NCBI GenBank assembly: GCA_037447655.1
Contig: JBBHKE010000589.1
Span: 248,001-312,000, forward strand
Length of the DNA: 64,000 nt
Direction: 5' to 3'
From: Zygnema cylindricum
Taxonomy: Eukaryota > Streptophyta > Zygnematophyceae > Zygnematales > Zygnemataceae
The notes under the pieces are model-generated. The model did no database searches. It had not been told where the DNA came from and worked only from the letters and a program-made list of their open reading frames with translations. Positions 11,122 to 23,138 of the stretch are shown piece after piece (the stretch's first letter is position 1; each line of letters begins with the position of its first letter). The position numbers were made by a program, and so were the translations under genes.

Positions 11122-12075
11122 TACTCCGCGAATCGTAATTAGAGTAAACAAAAAAATAGAGTAAAAAAAGTTAAAAACATAATTAGAGTTATGAACTCTA
11201 ATTTGTGTCATATAACTTTTTCAAAAAGGAAATTTACTCTAATTTATCAATAACTCTAATTTGGGCATAATTTTGGGCGCTGGGTATATCCACTGTAATT
11301 TAAAGACACGTATAGAATCTGACAAATCGTACAGTTTCACGTCATTATGACGTTTTTTAAAACGCAGCTATATGAAAACGCCCTGTACTAAATCTTTATT
11401 TATATTTTTTTAATTAATAAATTACTGTTTTGCACGGTAAGACACTGACCGTACGCCACACTATTTGAAACGACACTATAATAGAGTTGTTAATGCTCAT
11501 TCAAAAAGTACCTTAAATAACGTAAAAAATATTTTAGAATAATGTACTCTATTTATGGTGATATGGTCAAAATTTGGGGTGACAAAATTAGCGTACATAA
11601 CTCTAATTCCATCACCCCACATTTTGACTCTGTCACCATAAATAGAGTACATTATTCTAAATTATTCTTCACATTGTTTAAGGTCTTTTCTGAATGAGCG
11701 TTAACAACTCTAATACAGTGTCGTTTTAAATAGTGTAGCGTACGGTCGCTGTCTGACAGTGCAAAAACATACTTTATTAAGTAAAAAATTACATATAATT
11801 ATTTAATACAGGCCGTTATCATGTAACTGCGTTTTAACAATCCACGTAGTGCAAACGTTATAGTGAGGATAAACTGTACGTTTTGTCACATTCTGTACGA
11901 ATTCCTAATTTACAGTAGAGATATACAACGCGTCAAATTATAACACTTAAATAAATTAGAGTAAATTCCATTTTTGAAAAGTTTTATCACACGAACTAGA
12001 GTTCATAAACCTAATTATTTTTTTCACTTTTTTTACTTTAATTTTTTCTTTACTCTAATTACGATTCGCGGTGTA
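11122..12075. mobile_element. 954-bp fold-back element (giant inverted repeat)
   Basis: It starts TACTCCGCGAATCGTAATTA and ends with the inverse of a related end (TTACGATTCGCGGTGTA), so it belongs to the same TA-flanked TIR group as the MITEs. Its two halves are inverted copies of each other. The block AATGTACTCTATTTATGG at about 11541 pairs with its complement near 11636, and the match continues outward in patches to both ends. The loop is only about 28 bases, near 11584-11611. Transcription would give a long hairpin RNA. No open frame of note is present. Confidence 0.8.
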
Positions 12076-12684
12076 CTCAACTGTGTTTTCAGTATATTAG
12101 TTTAGTGCGAACAATTTTGTTCACAAAAGTGCCCATATTATTTGCATACTGTATGGGTATACACATACCCCAAATTTCCATTCGGAGACGCCACCATTGT
12201 CCTCGACATTTTGACCCAATGGTACATCAATGTTGACATTGACGGGGTTTTTTTGGGTTTTTAGGGTTTTTCAAGGGTTTTTAGGCGACGCGATATTTTT
12301 TAAAAAACGTTGGGTCTCATGCAAACGTACCAGAAAAAAAACCAAACGACCGCGAGGGAACCAACAAAAAAAAATTGGCAGCGGGCGGAAGCTACAGTAC
12401 TGTACTGTAATAAAACAAATGTTCCTTAGGGTACATCGAATGGTAACTAACTAAAAATCTCGTGTGATATTTTCACTTAATTTTAGCTATTTTTTTGGCC
12501 GTTCTTTACCTTTTAATAAGCTAAAACAACTCTCTCTCCACAAATATTCGGCCATTTTGATGCCCATTCAATTCTCTATCTACTGATGTGGAGCTAAGGA
12601 AAGTATTTTCATTTCATAACCGTACGACTCAGGTTTTCAACCGTAGTTGATGGTTCAATTTTTTTTCTCTTGCCAAGTTATTTG
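12076..12684. other. Intergenic sequence, no gene recognised
   Basis: An AT-rich stretch with runs of T and G (GGGTTTTT repeats near 12245-12285). Nothing supports a gene. Confidence 0.4.
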
Positions 12685-13499
12685 AACCATAGTTCAAAAG
12701 TAAGTGAAAGTAGGCCCATACAATTTGCTTATTGTATGCAAAACATACAATATGACCTTAAGACCCGTATTGCATTCGGACATATTCGGACCAAAAATTG
12801 GACCAATTAAAACATTCGGACCAAAAGATTTTATGTACATCGTCAGATTCGAACGATCGGACGGCCGCTGATCAAAGTAGCGATCTAAAAAGATCACATG
12901 AAAAGCCCATGACACAACTTACGATAAAGGCGTCAACCAAAGGCATACCATAAAAACGCCTTCTTTTTAATTATGATTTGAACAAAGTGGCATTTGTTTT
13001 TTGACAAATGAAAAAGCCATAAACATTTTTTTGTCATTTGAACAGTGTTTAGTTAGGCAAGTCTAAGTACAATTGAAGTACGGAAATATTACGTTAAAGT
13101 ATGAATAAATTAAATAAAGTACACTTAAAAAAAAAAAAAATTAGATGCGTTGTGTGTACACAAAAATTACGGAAGAAAGAAAAAGAAATATGCCTGAATT
13201 ACATACAAAAGTACATGTACCTTTCTGTACTGGCTTGGACTTACGCATATAATGACATGTAAACGAAGTTGGATAACATCTTGTAAACTCCTTGAGCCTC
13301 ATTTACTTAGGGCTGGCGCTAAAAATTTTAGGCCGGATTTTTTCAAAATTGAACTTTTCCCATAAACGTTTTTGTACTTTACAATAAACAATTATTTAAA
13401 GTTAAAATACTGTGTTGCTACGGTGCAATATATGTTAATTGCACATTACACCATAAATCATATTGTATGCATATTGTATGGGACTAACATAATGCATTA

Positions 13500-14258
13500 T
13501 GGACGCCCGCTATATGTCAAGGCTTAATAGCGTCAATGTTTTATGCGTCACTTTAATTAGCATTTATCGTCTACACGTGCACAATTTCCGATTGGCGATC
13601 ACCATTAGAAGGTTAAATCCTTAATTTTGCATTGCAACTGTCGGATAATTGCTACATTCACACTAGAAATGGATGATGAATGAGATGAGGGAACGAATGT
13701 CCTTTTTTTTGTTTGGATGTGAATGGCCTTTGACGTCATCTCACGGCAACAAAAACGTCGCGATGTGATTCATGTTGCCGTACGATTAGTCGCCGATGAC
13801 TCAAATCCTATATATGTTTCATTCGTACTATGCGCACAGTAAAAAACTTTGAAAAAGAATGCCTATGCGCATTATTCAAAATTGAACATTTTTTAATATG
13901 CGTTGACCGACTTTTACTTATTATATAATAAAAATACGAAAAAAAAACAAAATAAAATACAATACGACATCTTAAACGATTAAAGTATTAAATAAGGTAA
14001 GGACGAAAGGTCCTGAAGTCAAAATCCAATTCAAATTAGACCACGGAAATGAAGTAACGTATATATATTTTTTTAATTCCGTACATACCGCCTGTCCGTA
14101 CAATTTACACCCGTGCTTTCCGTAAGTCTGTACAAATACATTCCGTACAATCTGTCCGTACACGAAAACTATACGAAATTTACGAAAAGTTCAAAAAACC
14201 CTAAAAATAATGCATAATCGTAAAATTTTCAAAATTTTAACGAATGAAACATCTATGG
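13500..14258 (+). repeat. 758-bp direct repeat, left copy
   Basis: Begins TGGACGCCCGCTATATG and ends AATGAAACATCTATGG. It is nearly identical to 15207-15964, with a handful of substitutions toward the right end. It holds no coding region. Confidence 0.9.
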
Positions 14259-14631
14259 ACGCTGTCAAGAAAGTCTTGTTGTGATGTTGTTGTCTTTTAT
14301 AGAAAATGTGTTATGTGACAGTAACAACAGCAACAACAAAAAAAAAAGTGGAAATTATTAAAAATGTGAAGGAGACATATGAAGTTGAAACAGACATGGT
14401 TAGACTTAAGCATATCAGTCTCTCCAAGACGTTGTTTGTTTCTGTTGGTTCTGCTTTGTCTTCTAGCAGGTCAATAAAGAGCACCCAACACATCCAATGA
14501 AAAACAAAACACTATTTCCTTCCTTTGTCAGCTTTTTCTTTTGTTTCACGTAAATAAATATATATATATGCCACCCCTTTTGTACCCCCGGACTCAGATG
14601 GTTTACCATCGTGCATTTTAATATATCCTGC

Positions 14632-14635
<4 letters not shown>

Positions 14636-14666
<31 letters not shown>
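14636..14666. repeat. (AT)n microsatellite
   Basis: About 15 uninterrupted AT units lie between the two 758-bp direct repeats. Confidence 0.9.
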
Positions 14667-14671
<5 letters not shown>

Positions 14672-15206
14672 GCAAAAAGAAAAGGCGAAACGAAGGTGAC
14701 AAATGTCACACAAGATCAAACAAGCAAACAAATAAACAAATAGACAAAAAGTCAAAAACAATGTGAACATATAATGACAAAGTTAAGTGAAGAAACAAAA
14801 GATGAGGGGAAAAACAAAAGCAGAAGAAAGACAACCACAAAATATCAAAACCCTGATATCCTCGTTCCATTCTTCAGTTTTGTCTTGGGGAGAGGGAAAG
14901 GGAGAGAGATGGAGAGGGAGAGGGAGAACTTTCTTTTGTTCCCATGGATTCAAATGCTTTCCCATCGAGCTTTCTTTCTAAAGTCTTAACATTTTCAATA
15001 AGGTGGTAGATCGTTTTCACTTCTGTTGTCAATTTATGCTTTCCCCGGCCTTTCTCCAAATTCATTCAACAAAAAAAAATCTTACCAAAGAAAAAAGAAA
15101 AAGGAAAAGGAAAGAGGAGAAAAGGAAATTTTTTACCAAAACTCGGTCTATATAAACAACACCATACAAGAGCAAACCAAAGAAAGGAAAAAAAAAAAAA
15201 AACATT

Positions 15207-15964
15207 TGGACGCCCGCTATATGTCAAGGCTTAATAGCGTCAATGTTTTATGCGTCACTTTAATTAGCATTTATCGTCTACACGTGCACAATTTCCGATT
15301 GGCGATCACCATTAGAAGGTTAAATCCTTAATTTTGCATTGCAACTGTCGGATAATTGCTACATTCACACTAGAAATGGATGATGAATGAGATGAGGGAA
15401 CGAATGTCCTTTTTTTTGTTTGGATGTGAATGGCCTTTGACGTCATCTCACGGCAACAAAAACGTCGCGATGTGATTCATGTTGCCGTACGATTAGTCGC
15501 CGATGACTCAAATCCTATATATGTTTCATTCGTACTATGCGCACAGTAAAAAACTTTGAAAAAGAATGCCTATGCGCATTATTCAAAATTGAACATTTTT
15601 TAATATGCGTTGACCGACTTTTACTTATTATATAATAAAAATACGAAAAAAAAACAAAATAAAATACAATACGACATCTTAAACGATTAAAGTATTAAAT
15701 AAGGTAAGGAGGAAAGGTCCAGAAGTCAAAATCCAATTCAAATTAGACCGCTGAAATGAAGTAACGTATATATATTTTTTAAATTCCGTACATACCGCCT
15801 GTCCGTACATTCTACACCCGTACTCTCGTACTTTTGTACAAATACATTCCTTGCAATCTGTCCTTACACGAAAACTATACGAATTTTACGAAAAGTTAAA
15901 CAAACCCTAAAAATAATGCATAATCGTAAAATTTTCAAAATTTTGTCAAATGAAACATCTATGG
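15207..15964 (+). repeat. 758-bp direct repeat, right copy
   Basis: Near-identical to 13500-14258 in the same orientation, with 948 bp between the copies. The ends start TGGACG and pass TGAAACA near the right edge. A TG..CA terminal form as in LTRs is possible but no primer site or polypurine tract was found in the spacer. A segmental duplication inside the larger element is an equal alternative. Confidence 0.9.
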
Positions 15965-16620
15965 TAGCAAACCATCATTAAGACGGGTGGCGGCGGACGT
16001 TTCTTCAAAATTACAAAAAAGTTTTAAGTTTACATTTTTTTACGTCATATTTTAGATGATTTTGATCGGCTATTTGTTTATTGGTTAGCAGTTTAGAAAA
16101 TTTCGTTACAGTACGGATCATTCATTTGGGATACGACTTCATATTTTTTCAAAGTCGGATTTTTGCATTCCGAAAAGGTTTTCCGGAAAAGAAGATGAGT
16201 TACCACAGTTGTCAATTTTTGACGCACTTGACCGTATGTTTTGTCCGTCGCTACGCTCCAAAAAGGTTGACAGCCGAGCGTTCTACCTGTTTGGCGCCTC
16301 TGTTTTTGTTTTTTTGCGGAATTTTTAATGGTTTAAACAATTAATTAAAAGCATAGTTCAAAAGTAGGCGTTTTATGGTAGGCCTTTGGTAGGCCCAAGT
16401 TGTGTTATGGGCTTTTCATGTGATCTTCTTAGATCGCTACTTTGATCACCGACCGTCCGATGACGTTTAATTCTCTATCAAACAATGTGCAGCTCAACCC
16501 TGTTACTTTTCTTTTTCATTTTGCGACCAATACAATATGTGTCTTAAGGTCATATTGCATGTTTTGCGTACAATAGGCATATTGTATGGGCCTACTTTCA
16601 CCTACTTTTGAACTATGGTT

Positions 16621-18207
16621 TCCTCATCTCATTCGTCATCCATTTTCTAGTGTGAATGCAGCAAATGAATCCAAAAAGTGTGCACGGGAAGCGATGACCT
16701 AATTGGCAAAGGAGACATTGACGACAAAAACCGATGAACGGTGTACCTTGAAACGTTTTATTCCTCCGTGTGTACCAGTTTAAACCCAACAGTCCAACAC
16801 TGGTTAGACGTTGACCACAATTGACTTCCCTAAAAAGACAACATTGTATTTTGGCAGAGCGTCAACAATCTGTCCAATCGACGGCCAGAATCCATTCTTT
16901 GGAAGAAGGCGAAGCTGGTGCAGGGCGCCCAAAGAGTTGTACTGTCAAAAGTTTAAAAAACAGCCGTTCGCCGTCATTTCCGCCCTGACATTCCCAAGTC
17001 CCAACCGCCACTCGGCTTTCTTTTTTAAAAGGGTCACCTGTCAGCAGTAAAGTGGCTGATTCCGAACAGTGGGTCGATCAATCAGGTTTAAGCTCCAGTT
17101 TCCTGAAATACTAGCGGACCGTCTGCGTCCACGTGGATGCAAATTGTAATAGTGTCACCGTTTGTATTTACTTGTTTATTTTATCAACATAGGCTATTGC
17201 TGATTGGCGCATAACTTTTTCAAGTGCTAACTTTGAGCTTAGTTAAGAGTTCAAAGGGAGTTCTGCGAAGAACTCTTGTCGGGATGCGGCATACCAACTA
17301 GTTTTGTTACAATCTTTGAGCATGTAATTGCTTTACTCGACTTTTGCAAAAGGTTTTGGTCCAGGAACGCTGAGTTCTAATTTTACAATACAGCGAAGGC
17401 TTAATGAACAACCTTTTATATTTCTTATCGTTTCTTTTTAGAGTGAAGATTTCACTGAAAAGAACCATTTCTGGACAGAACCTTGTGGAACAAGGCACTT
17501 ATAATTGCTTTGCATCTTAAACATCCTTACAGGTGTTTTTTTCCTTTTTTCTTTGGTAGGTACAGTAGTGTATATTGCACTTTCAGTTTTTCTTACTAAG
17601 TCGTGTTGAAACCTTACGTCCGTAGCATTTGACGAGGTCATATCTTTCTGTAGTTATTGGCTTGTTTAATATCCCGACATACCTATCACTGTTTGTTAAT
17701 AAAGATATTTAACATAAACCCAGTTTGTTAGTAGCTTGTAAGGCTTCTGGCAAAATATCTCCCACACTTGTCTGCAGATCCAAGTCCGTTGAAATTCTTA
17801 ACCGCTTTTTTTAACTAACCAAAAGCCATTTCAATTAGGTAACTCTTTAGTAAAGAATGGATCGTTCTCGCTTCTTTTGTATGTCCTTTGTCTGGCTATG
17901 CATTTCTATTTCACTGCCGAGGATGCCTAAAGGGATCGGGGCACATCTACACCAAGAGGAGCATACAAAATTGTCAGAAAGCGGAAAAGGTTCTCCATTT
18001 TGCCAGAGCCATTTTGATCCTTGTTTTGGTTTTATCTGTCTGTTCATTTCAGAGACATTTGACTTTATTTATAGCTGGCTTCTTTTTTCCGCATTTGTGT
18101 GAACTGCCTGACAACTACCAATGGCCGTTAGCTGTCGTCATTTGTGCTTAATTTTTGGATATGTCTTGTTTGACCTTGGTATCTTACAACTCGAGCTTAC
18201 ATCTCAG
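16621..18207. other. Region upstream of the GH5 gene
   Basis: The first 48 bases (16621-16668) are the reverse complement of a piece of the 758-bp repeats (near 13645-13690). The remainder should hold the GH5 promoter and first exon, but no exon can be chosen with confidence. A short open frame from 17857 starts with a hydrophobic stretch and could be read as a signal peptide. No donor site joins it cleanly. Confidence 0.35.
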
Positions 18208-21200
18208 GTTTCGATATTGGAACTTTTGATACGCCGTCATCAGCCGACGAGTTGATGGAGCAGGTGGGACAAATTCATTTTTTACTTATCTTTGTTCCCT
18301 GGACAAATTATGGCAACATACAGCACAGGACGGAACTCATGAGAGACTTTCTATTTTGAAACTGAAGTGGACTCGGTTTCAACTGGTAGAATTGTCAATA
18401 ATTTATTGGAAATCACAGAAGTGAACTAAAGCTGTAGAGATAACGGCCACGGTGGATGCAGAACCCGATTACTAAGCGGAAATTGATTGAAGTTACCATT
18501 CCAACAACTTCCGGCGCAGAAGGTTACTGGAGCACTAAAGGCAATCGTATTGTGGATTCTAAAGGCAAAGCAGTAAGTCCATATTTGCAGACTTCGACCG
18601 TTTTGTAAGTCTGTTCTGGAGGGGAATTTGATGTCTACTAGTTTGTTTTGAGTGGAAGAAACGCTGTCAGACCTTTTGTCTATTAAAAAGCCAGCATTTT
18701 TCCTCATGACAAGTTGACGACAAGTCATGGCAATAGCATTCCTGCAAGCTTTTGCTTGGAGTACTTTTTGGTGCCATTTCATTTGTACATGAATTAATTT
18801 TTGTGAGAATAAGCAGATGGTCTTCAGGTTTTTGCTGCTGGAGTTTGTCACCTCAACATGAGTGATTTTCTCTTTATGCGAGGAGAAGTGCCATATTCCA
18901 TGTTTCGAAAGCTGACTGACATGGAGTTTCTTTGCAGGTGTATTTTGCAGGGATCAATTGGCAAGGTTTTGAATACGAGGGATGTGTTGTTGATGGGCTA
19001 AAAAACCGCAGTCTTACTGACCATCTCAATCAGATGGTTGAGTTAGGCTTTAACCTCATTCGATTGCCCTTTGCGGGAACCTGTATTCAGAAAGACGTTT
19101 ATCCTATGGACGGAAGCATCAACTTCACGATCAATGCTGGGTTAGATGTAAGTTCTTCTCGAGAACTAAGCAGGAAGCTCAGCTGCGTTACCTCTCATAC
19201 AAGATTTTTAAGTCTACTTGTAATTGCTTCAGGGCTTAAAGCAGTGGTTCTGCTTCGGGATAAGACTATGAAAGTAGTAGAAATCAGTTTGTATGAACTC
19301 TGTATGAGGGGTGGAGGGTGGGTCTTGGCAGAATATGAGTACCTTTGATATTTATGCCAAAGTGGTCAAAGAGGCAGGAAACCGTGGAATGAAAGTTATT
19401 TTGGATTATCATAGGCTAGCTCCTCCATATCGTTATGATTTCGAACCAGGGCTATGGTGGAATGCAACTTACAATGAGTCTTACTGGCTCAAGACTTGGG
19501 CAATGGTTGTTTCGCACTTTGTTAATGATTCAACAGTTGTCGGAGTGAGTTCCCTCTCGTGCTTTGCTTTACCCTTGCAATAATCCGTATTTTCCATTGA
19601 CAATCTTTGGTAGTGGCCCTCATTTTTTGACCTACAGTGTGAGCAAGCCATGTTACTGGAGGATTGCTCCAATAAAGCTTCCCCCTCTTTTGAATGCAAT
19701 TATCTTCTGTTTCGGCCAATGGATTTCCATCATTGAAGTCCTCTAGTTTTCTCAAACATCAACAGAAGACATAAACAATTACATGTGTCAAATAATTATT
19801 GCTTTTATTTGAATTGCCATTTCTATCATTGCCTGATTAATGCACCTTTCGAAACAACCATGTTTAGTTTAGGGCTTTGTGTAGATCAGTTCATGAAAGC
19901 CTGTATGTACCGTATGCCTTTGGTGTTTAGCCTCCTTTTTCCCTTCTAATGTTGCCTTTTGGTTGATTAGTTATTGTTATGTCTGTAAGACTTTGGTTCC
20001 TTTTGCTTTCTAAAATATGTCTGATAATGTGGATTGGAAATCAAGTCATTGAGAAGTCATTGAGATTCTGTCAGTTGTTTGGCCGCTCACGTTTTGCTGT
20101 GCAAGATTATTTGATAAGGAGTGTACCTTCCTATCTAGGAGCGAGAGAAATTTGCCCTTCACTACAAAGGGAACGTTTTCACTTCCCTGACAATTCTGGA
20201 GACTTAGGTTTCATCATTAGTGTGGTTGCCTATTAGTCTATTTTGGGCAGCTAAAGCTTCGCATACTGAATGGATTTGTCCCCAGTATGTTGATTTAGGT
20301 GGATCTCTTCAACGAGCCTCACCCCGTAGAGTATCCATTTACTTATCTGGAAACCGAGGGTCCATACTGGCTGGAAGATGGGCGATGGGAAAAGCCTCCT
20401 CTCAATTGGCGTACTGCTGCCATGAGGTGATATTTTCTTTCACCTTTTTTCATCTTATTCTTGTTTTTATAAACAGGTACAGGAAACCAATTGGCATCTT
20501 AAACGGACACAAGCTGTTTTCACTGCACATTTTAGAGGTTTTTTTTGAACGTTTTGAAGACCTTCGCAGGGGTGCTTTATCCGAAATGCCTACAGTGAAA
20601 AACAAAAACAATGGATAGAAGTCTAAAACGTGGAAACGGCATTTACCGTTTTATTTTTAAACACTAAACCTTTTAAACGGTAGAGCATAACACCGTAACA
20701 GAGGTAGGTGCAGCTCTGACGGGCGATATTGGCTGTGGTGGCAAACAGGGCTGGAAATATGATTTTGAAAATCAATCCAAATCTTCTCATCTGCGTGCAG
20801 GGGATGTGGCAAAGGGCTTGGTATGCTGGGAATCTTCAAGATGTGGCTGACTATCCAGTAGTGCTGAAGGTAAATACATTCACTTGCAGCTGCAAGCTTA
20901 GCATCAAATTTTTGTTGTCATTTTTTTTACTACAGGAGCTTAAACCATGGAGATGTGTTTTTTCTTTTTTGGCTATGAATTGCGTTGCATTGTTCATTTG
21001 TTTCAACCAAACGGTATTTGGGAGCATATGGTGTGATTGGCACTATGATGGCTACATAAGCATACATACAGATTGCTTCTGCTTCTATAATTTGAAAGTC
21101 ATTTTGATGATTTTACAGGTGAAAAACAAACTTGTCTACAGTATACATGAATATGGCCCTGCTCTTAGAGTCCAGAGCTGGCATAATGAACAAGACTATC

Positions 21201-23138
21201 CAGCAAAAGAGCCCGATAGGTGGACCACAAATTTTGGATATATTCATGATGAAAAGATTGCTCCCATTTGGGTGGGAGAGTTTGGCTCTTTGTTCAACCA
21301 CACACCTGGTGAAAAGAATACCAAGGAGCTTGTTTGGCTGAATCTTTTTGTGGAATATATTCAGTGAGTGGTCAAACCTTTTCTGGAGTCAGTGCAGTCA
21401 TAATAGACACATGACATGCTTATTTGTGGTCATTATTCTTTCTCTCATCTTTAACATAAGCAAGAAAATACAATTATAAGGTTGCTGTATACATAGGATG
21501 TCAAAAAGCCGTGAATGTATTTTGCATGAATTTGGTTACCTCCAATTTGTTTGGAAAGGCAAAATGTAACAATGCACGATTTCCAGCCAGGGAAGAGGCG
21601 GGCATGTGTACGGTCGTTTCATTGGAAACATACATTAGCTTATTTTGCTGTGGCAAAACCATCGCGGTAATATGTAGTTATTAAACGTGTAGTTATTAAA
21701 GGTGTAAGTATTTAATGTGAAGTTATTAAGTGCGTAGTTGATGTTCTAGAGTTCATGAGTGTGCAGATCTGTTGCAGAGAGAGGGAGTTGAGAGTTGGAT
21801 AGATCAACCCACAAAGCACTATTATCCACTCTTGCTGCCCCGAAGGAGTACTCTTTTCTTCAAATTGCTGACGCATAGACTATATGCTTCAAATTTCCTA
21901 GCTGGAATTTGCAATTAACAAACGGTCGTTCACGAGTAGGCTGTTGAAGGTGTGATGGTTTTTCCTGTAACTAATTGTTATCATTGATGGTGTTTGAATG
22001 AATACCATGCAGTAACAAGAGCCTTGTTTGGTCTTTCTTCACATGGTGTCCCAACGCTGAGAATGTGGGTGGAATTCTCTCTCAAGACGATTGGCTTAAG
22101 CCCCGAGAAGATAAACTGAATGCAATTAAGTCTATCATGTATCCTAGGTTTACTTTTCAATCACCGATTGCTCCTCCGCCTTCGCCACCTTTCAGGTGGG
22201 TCTCGTCATCACCAAGCTTTACCAGTCCTGTTTGAGTTGCAATATGTTTTTGGCATACTGTACTCTCGTCATCTGTCGTAGTTTTGAATTCATCACTGAC
22301 TCATCTCACTGACTAGATCACCGATTTATGTTTTTCATATCACTGACTATCTCATCTCTATATTCTGAGGGTTTATAGCAAACTTTATTAAAACGATCTA
22401 TGTTCTGATGATCTGTATTGGACTAAAAAACACTTTATTTAGAGAACCCAAAGCTTAAAGTAGTGGCAGGTGTTTTCTTGCCAGCTTGCTTGACCTCTTG
22501 GTTTTCATTCTTTGTCCTTTTTTGAGTCAGCGAGATTATGGGAGCAAGCTTGCGCTGGTACACAGTGAATAATCGTTAGAGTATAGATAGTAGTAGCGTG
22601 GAGTTTGTATTAGTGTTATTAATTCTAATTCAGTTTAAACCGTATAAAGAATTAACTTTAAGAAAAAACAATCAGTAATATTTGCGCTATTTTGTGGTGA
22701 GAGAGCTCAACAAAACCGGCACCAAATTAGTGTTATTAACACTAATAACGATTCGCATCTTGTCGCCGTCTCCTCTCGTCTTGTCATCAAACTGGGCAAC
22801 AATGCTGTGTTTGTTGAACTCTTGAAGTTCAAATCCATATTCGTACCTTAACGTCACACTTGCAAAGGTGCTGTGTCACACTAAATATAATTGTCTCATT
22901 CTATGTCATACTAAATACATACTGTGTGTCGTTGTGTTGCAGCCCACCTTATCCTCCGGCAGGCCTCATACTGAAGTCAGGCCCTCCGGGCCCTCCATTA
23001 GCTCCAATCGGGGCCAGCTCTGGTTTGAACCAACCATCTGTTACACCACCTCCGTCCGGAGCCTCCTACCAGGCATCTTCTTCACATTGCATGGTTTCTT
23101 GGCTGTTGTTCTTTGGTTCCTTAATTATTTTCTTATAA
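18208..23138 (+). CDS. Glycoside hydrolase family 5 protein, possible GPI anchor
   Basis: Exons with in-phase GT-AG joins are 18462-18572, 18938-19147, 19332-19544, 20299-20426, 20749-20869, 21119-21363, 22013-22195 and 22943-23138, about 468 codons. An earlier exon at 18208-18263 is likely, and the start exon is unresolved. The protein has the GH5 (beta/alpha)8 pattern. It shows the GKAVYFAGINWQGFE first strand, LIRLPF, a VILDYHR strand, the acid/base glutamate in LFNEPHP (exon at 20299) and the nucleophile glutamate in WVGEFGS (exon at 21119). Family members cleave beta-1,4-type polysaccharides such as cellulose or mannan; the substrate is not set by this sequence. After the catalytic domain comes a Pro/Gly/Ser-rich linker and a C-terminal hydrophobic tail (MVSWLLFFGSLIIFL), which fits a GPI signal or membrane anchor. 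A MITE lies in the last intron. The catalytic part looks intact. Confidence 0.85.
22559..22760. mobile_element. MITE in the last GH5 intron
   Basis: The left end is TACACAGTGAATAATCGTTA and the right end is CACTAATAACGATTCGCA, a decayed inverted pair of the same family. The interior (TTAGTGTTATTAATTC) matches the copy in the UBX gene at 26138-26354, defining a subfamily. Confidence 0.7.

Larger units (their letters stand above)
12685..16620. mobile_element. 3.9-kb element with long terminal inverted repeats
   Basis: The left arm (about 12685-12966) begins AACCATAGTTCAAAAGTA and the right arm (about 16341-16620) ends with its complement. Matching blocks continue inward through the GTAGGCCCATACAAT, GACCTTAAGAC, TAGCGATCTAA and AAAAGCCCATAACACAA regions. 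Arms of about 280 bp without a visible transposase suggest a non-autonomous Mutator-like or fold-back element. No clear 8-10 bp target duplication was found at 12677-12684 and 16621-16628, so the class is tentative. The interior holds the 758-bp direct repeats listed next. Confidence 0.55.

Noticed and set aside
13500-15964. 758-bp direct repeats as LTRs of a small retrotransposon
   Set aside because: No primer binding site or polypurine tract next to either copy, and no matching target duplication was seen. It is kept only as direct repeats.
18426-18851. 141-codon minus-strand frame over the GH5 gene
   Set aside because: It lies opposite a GH5 exon and intron and has no domain. It is a shadow.
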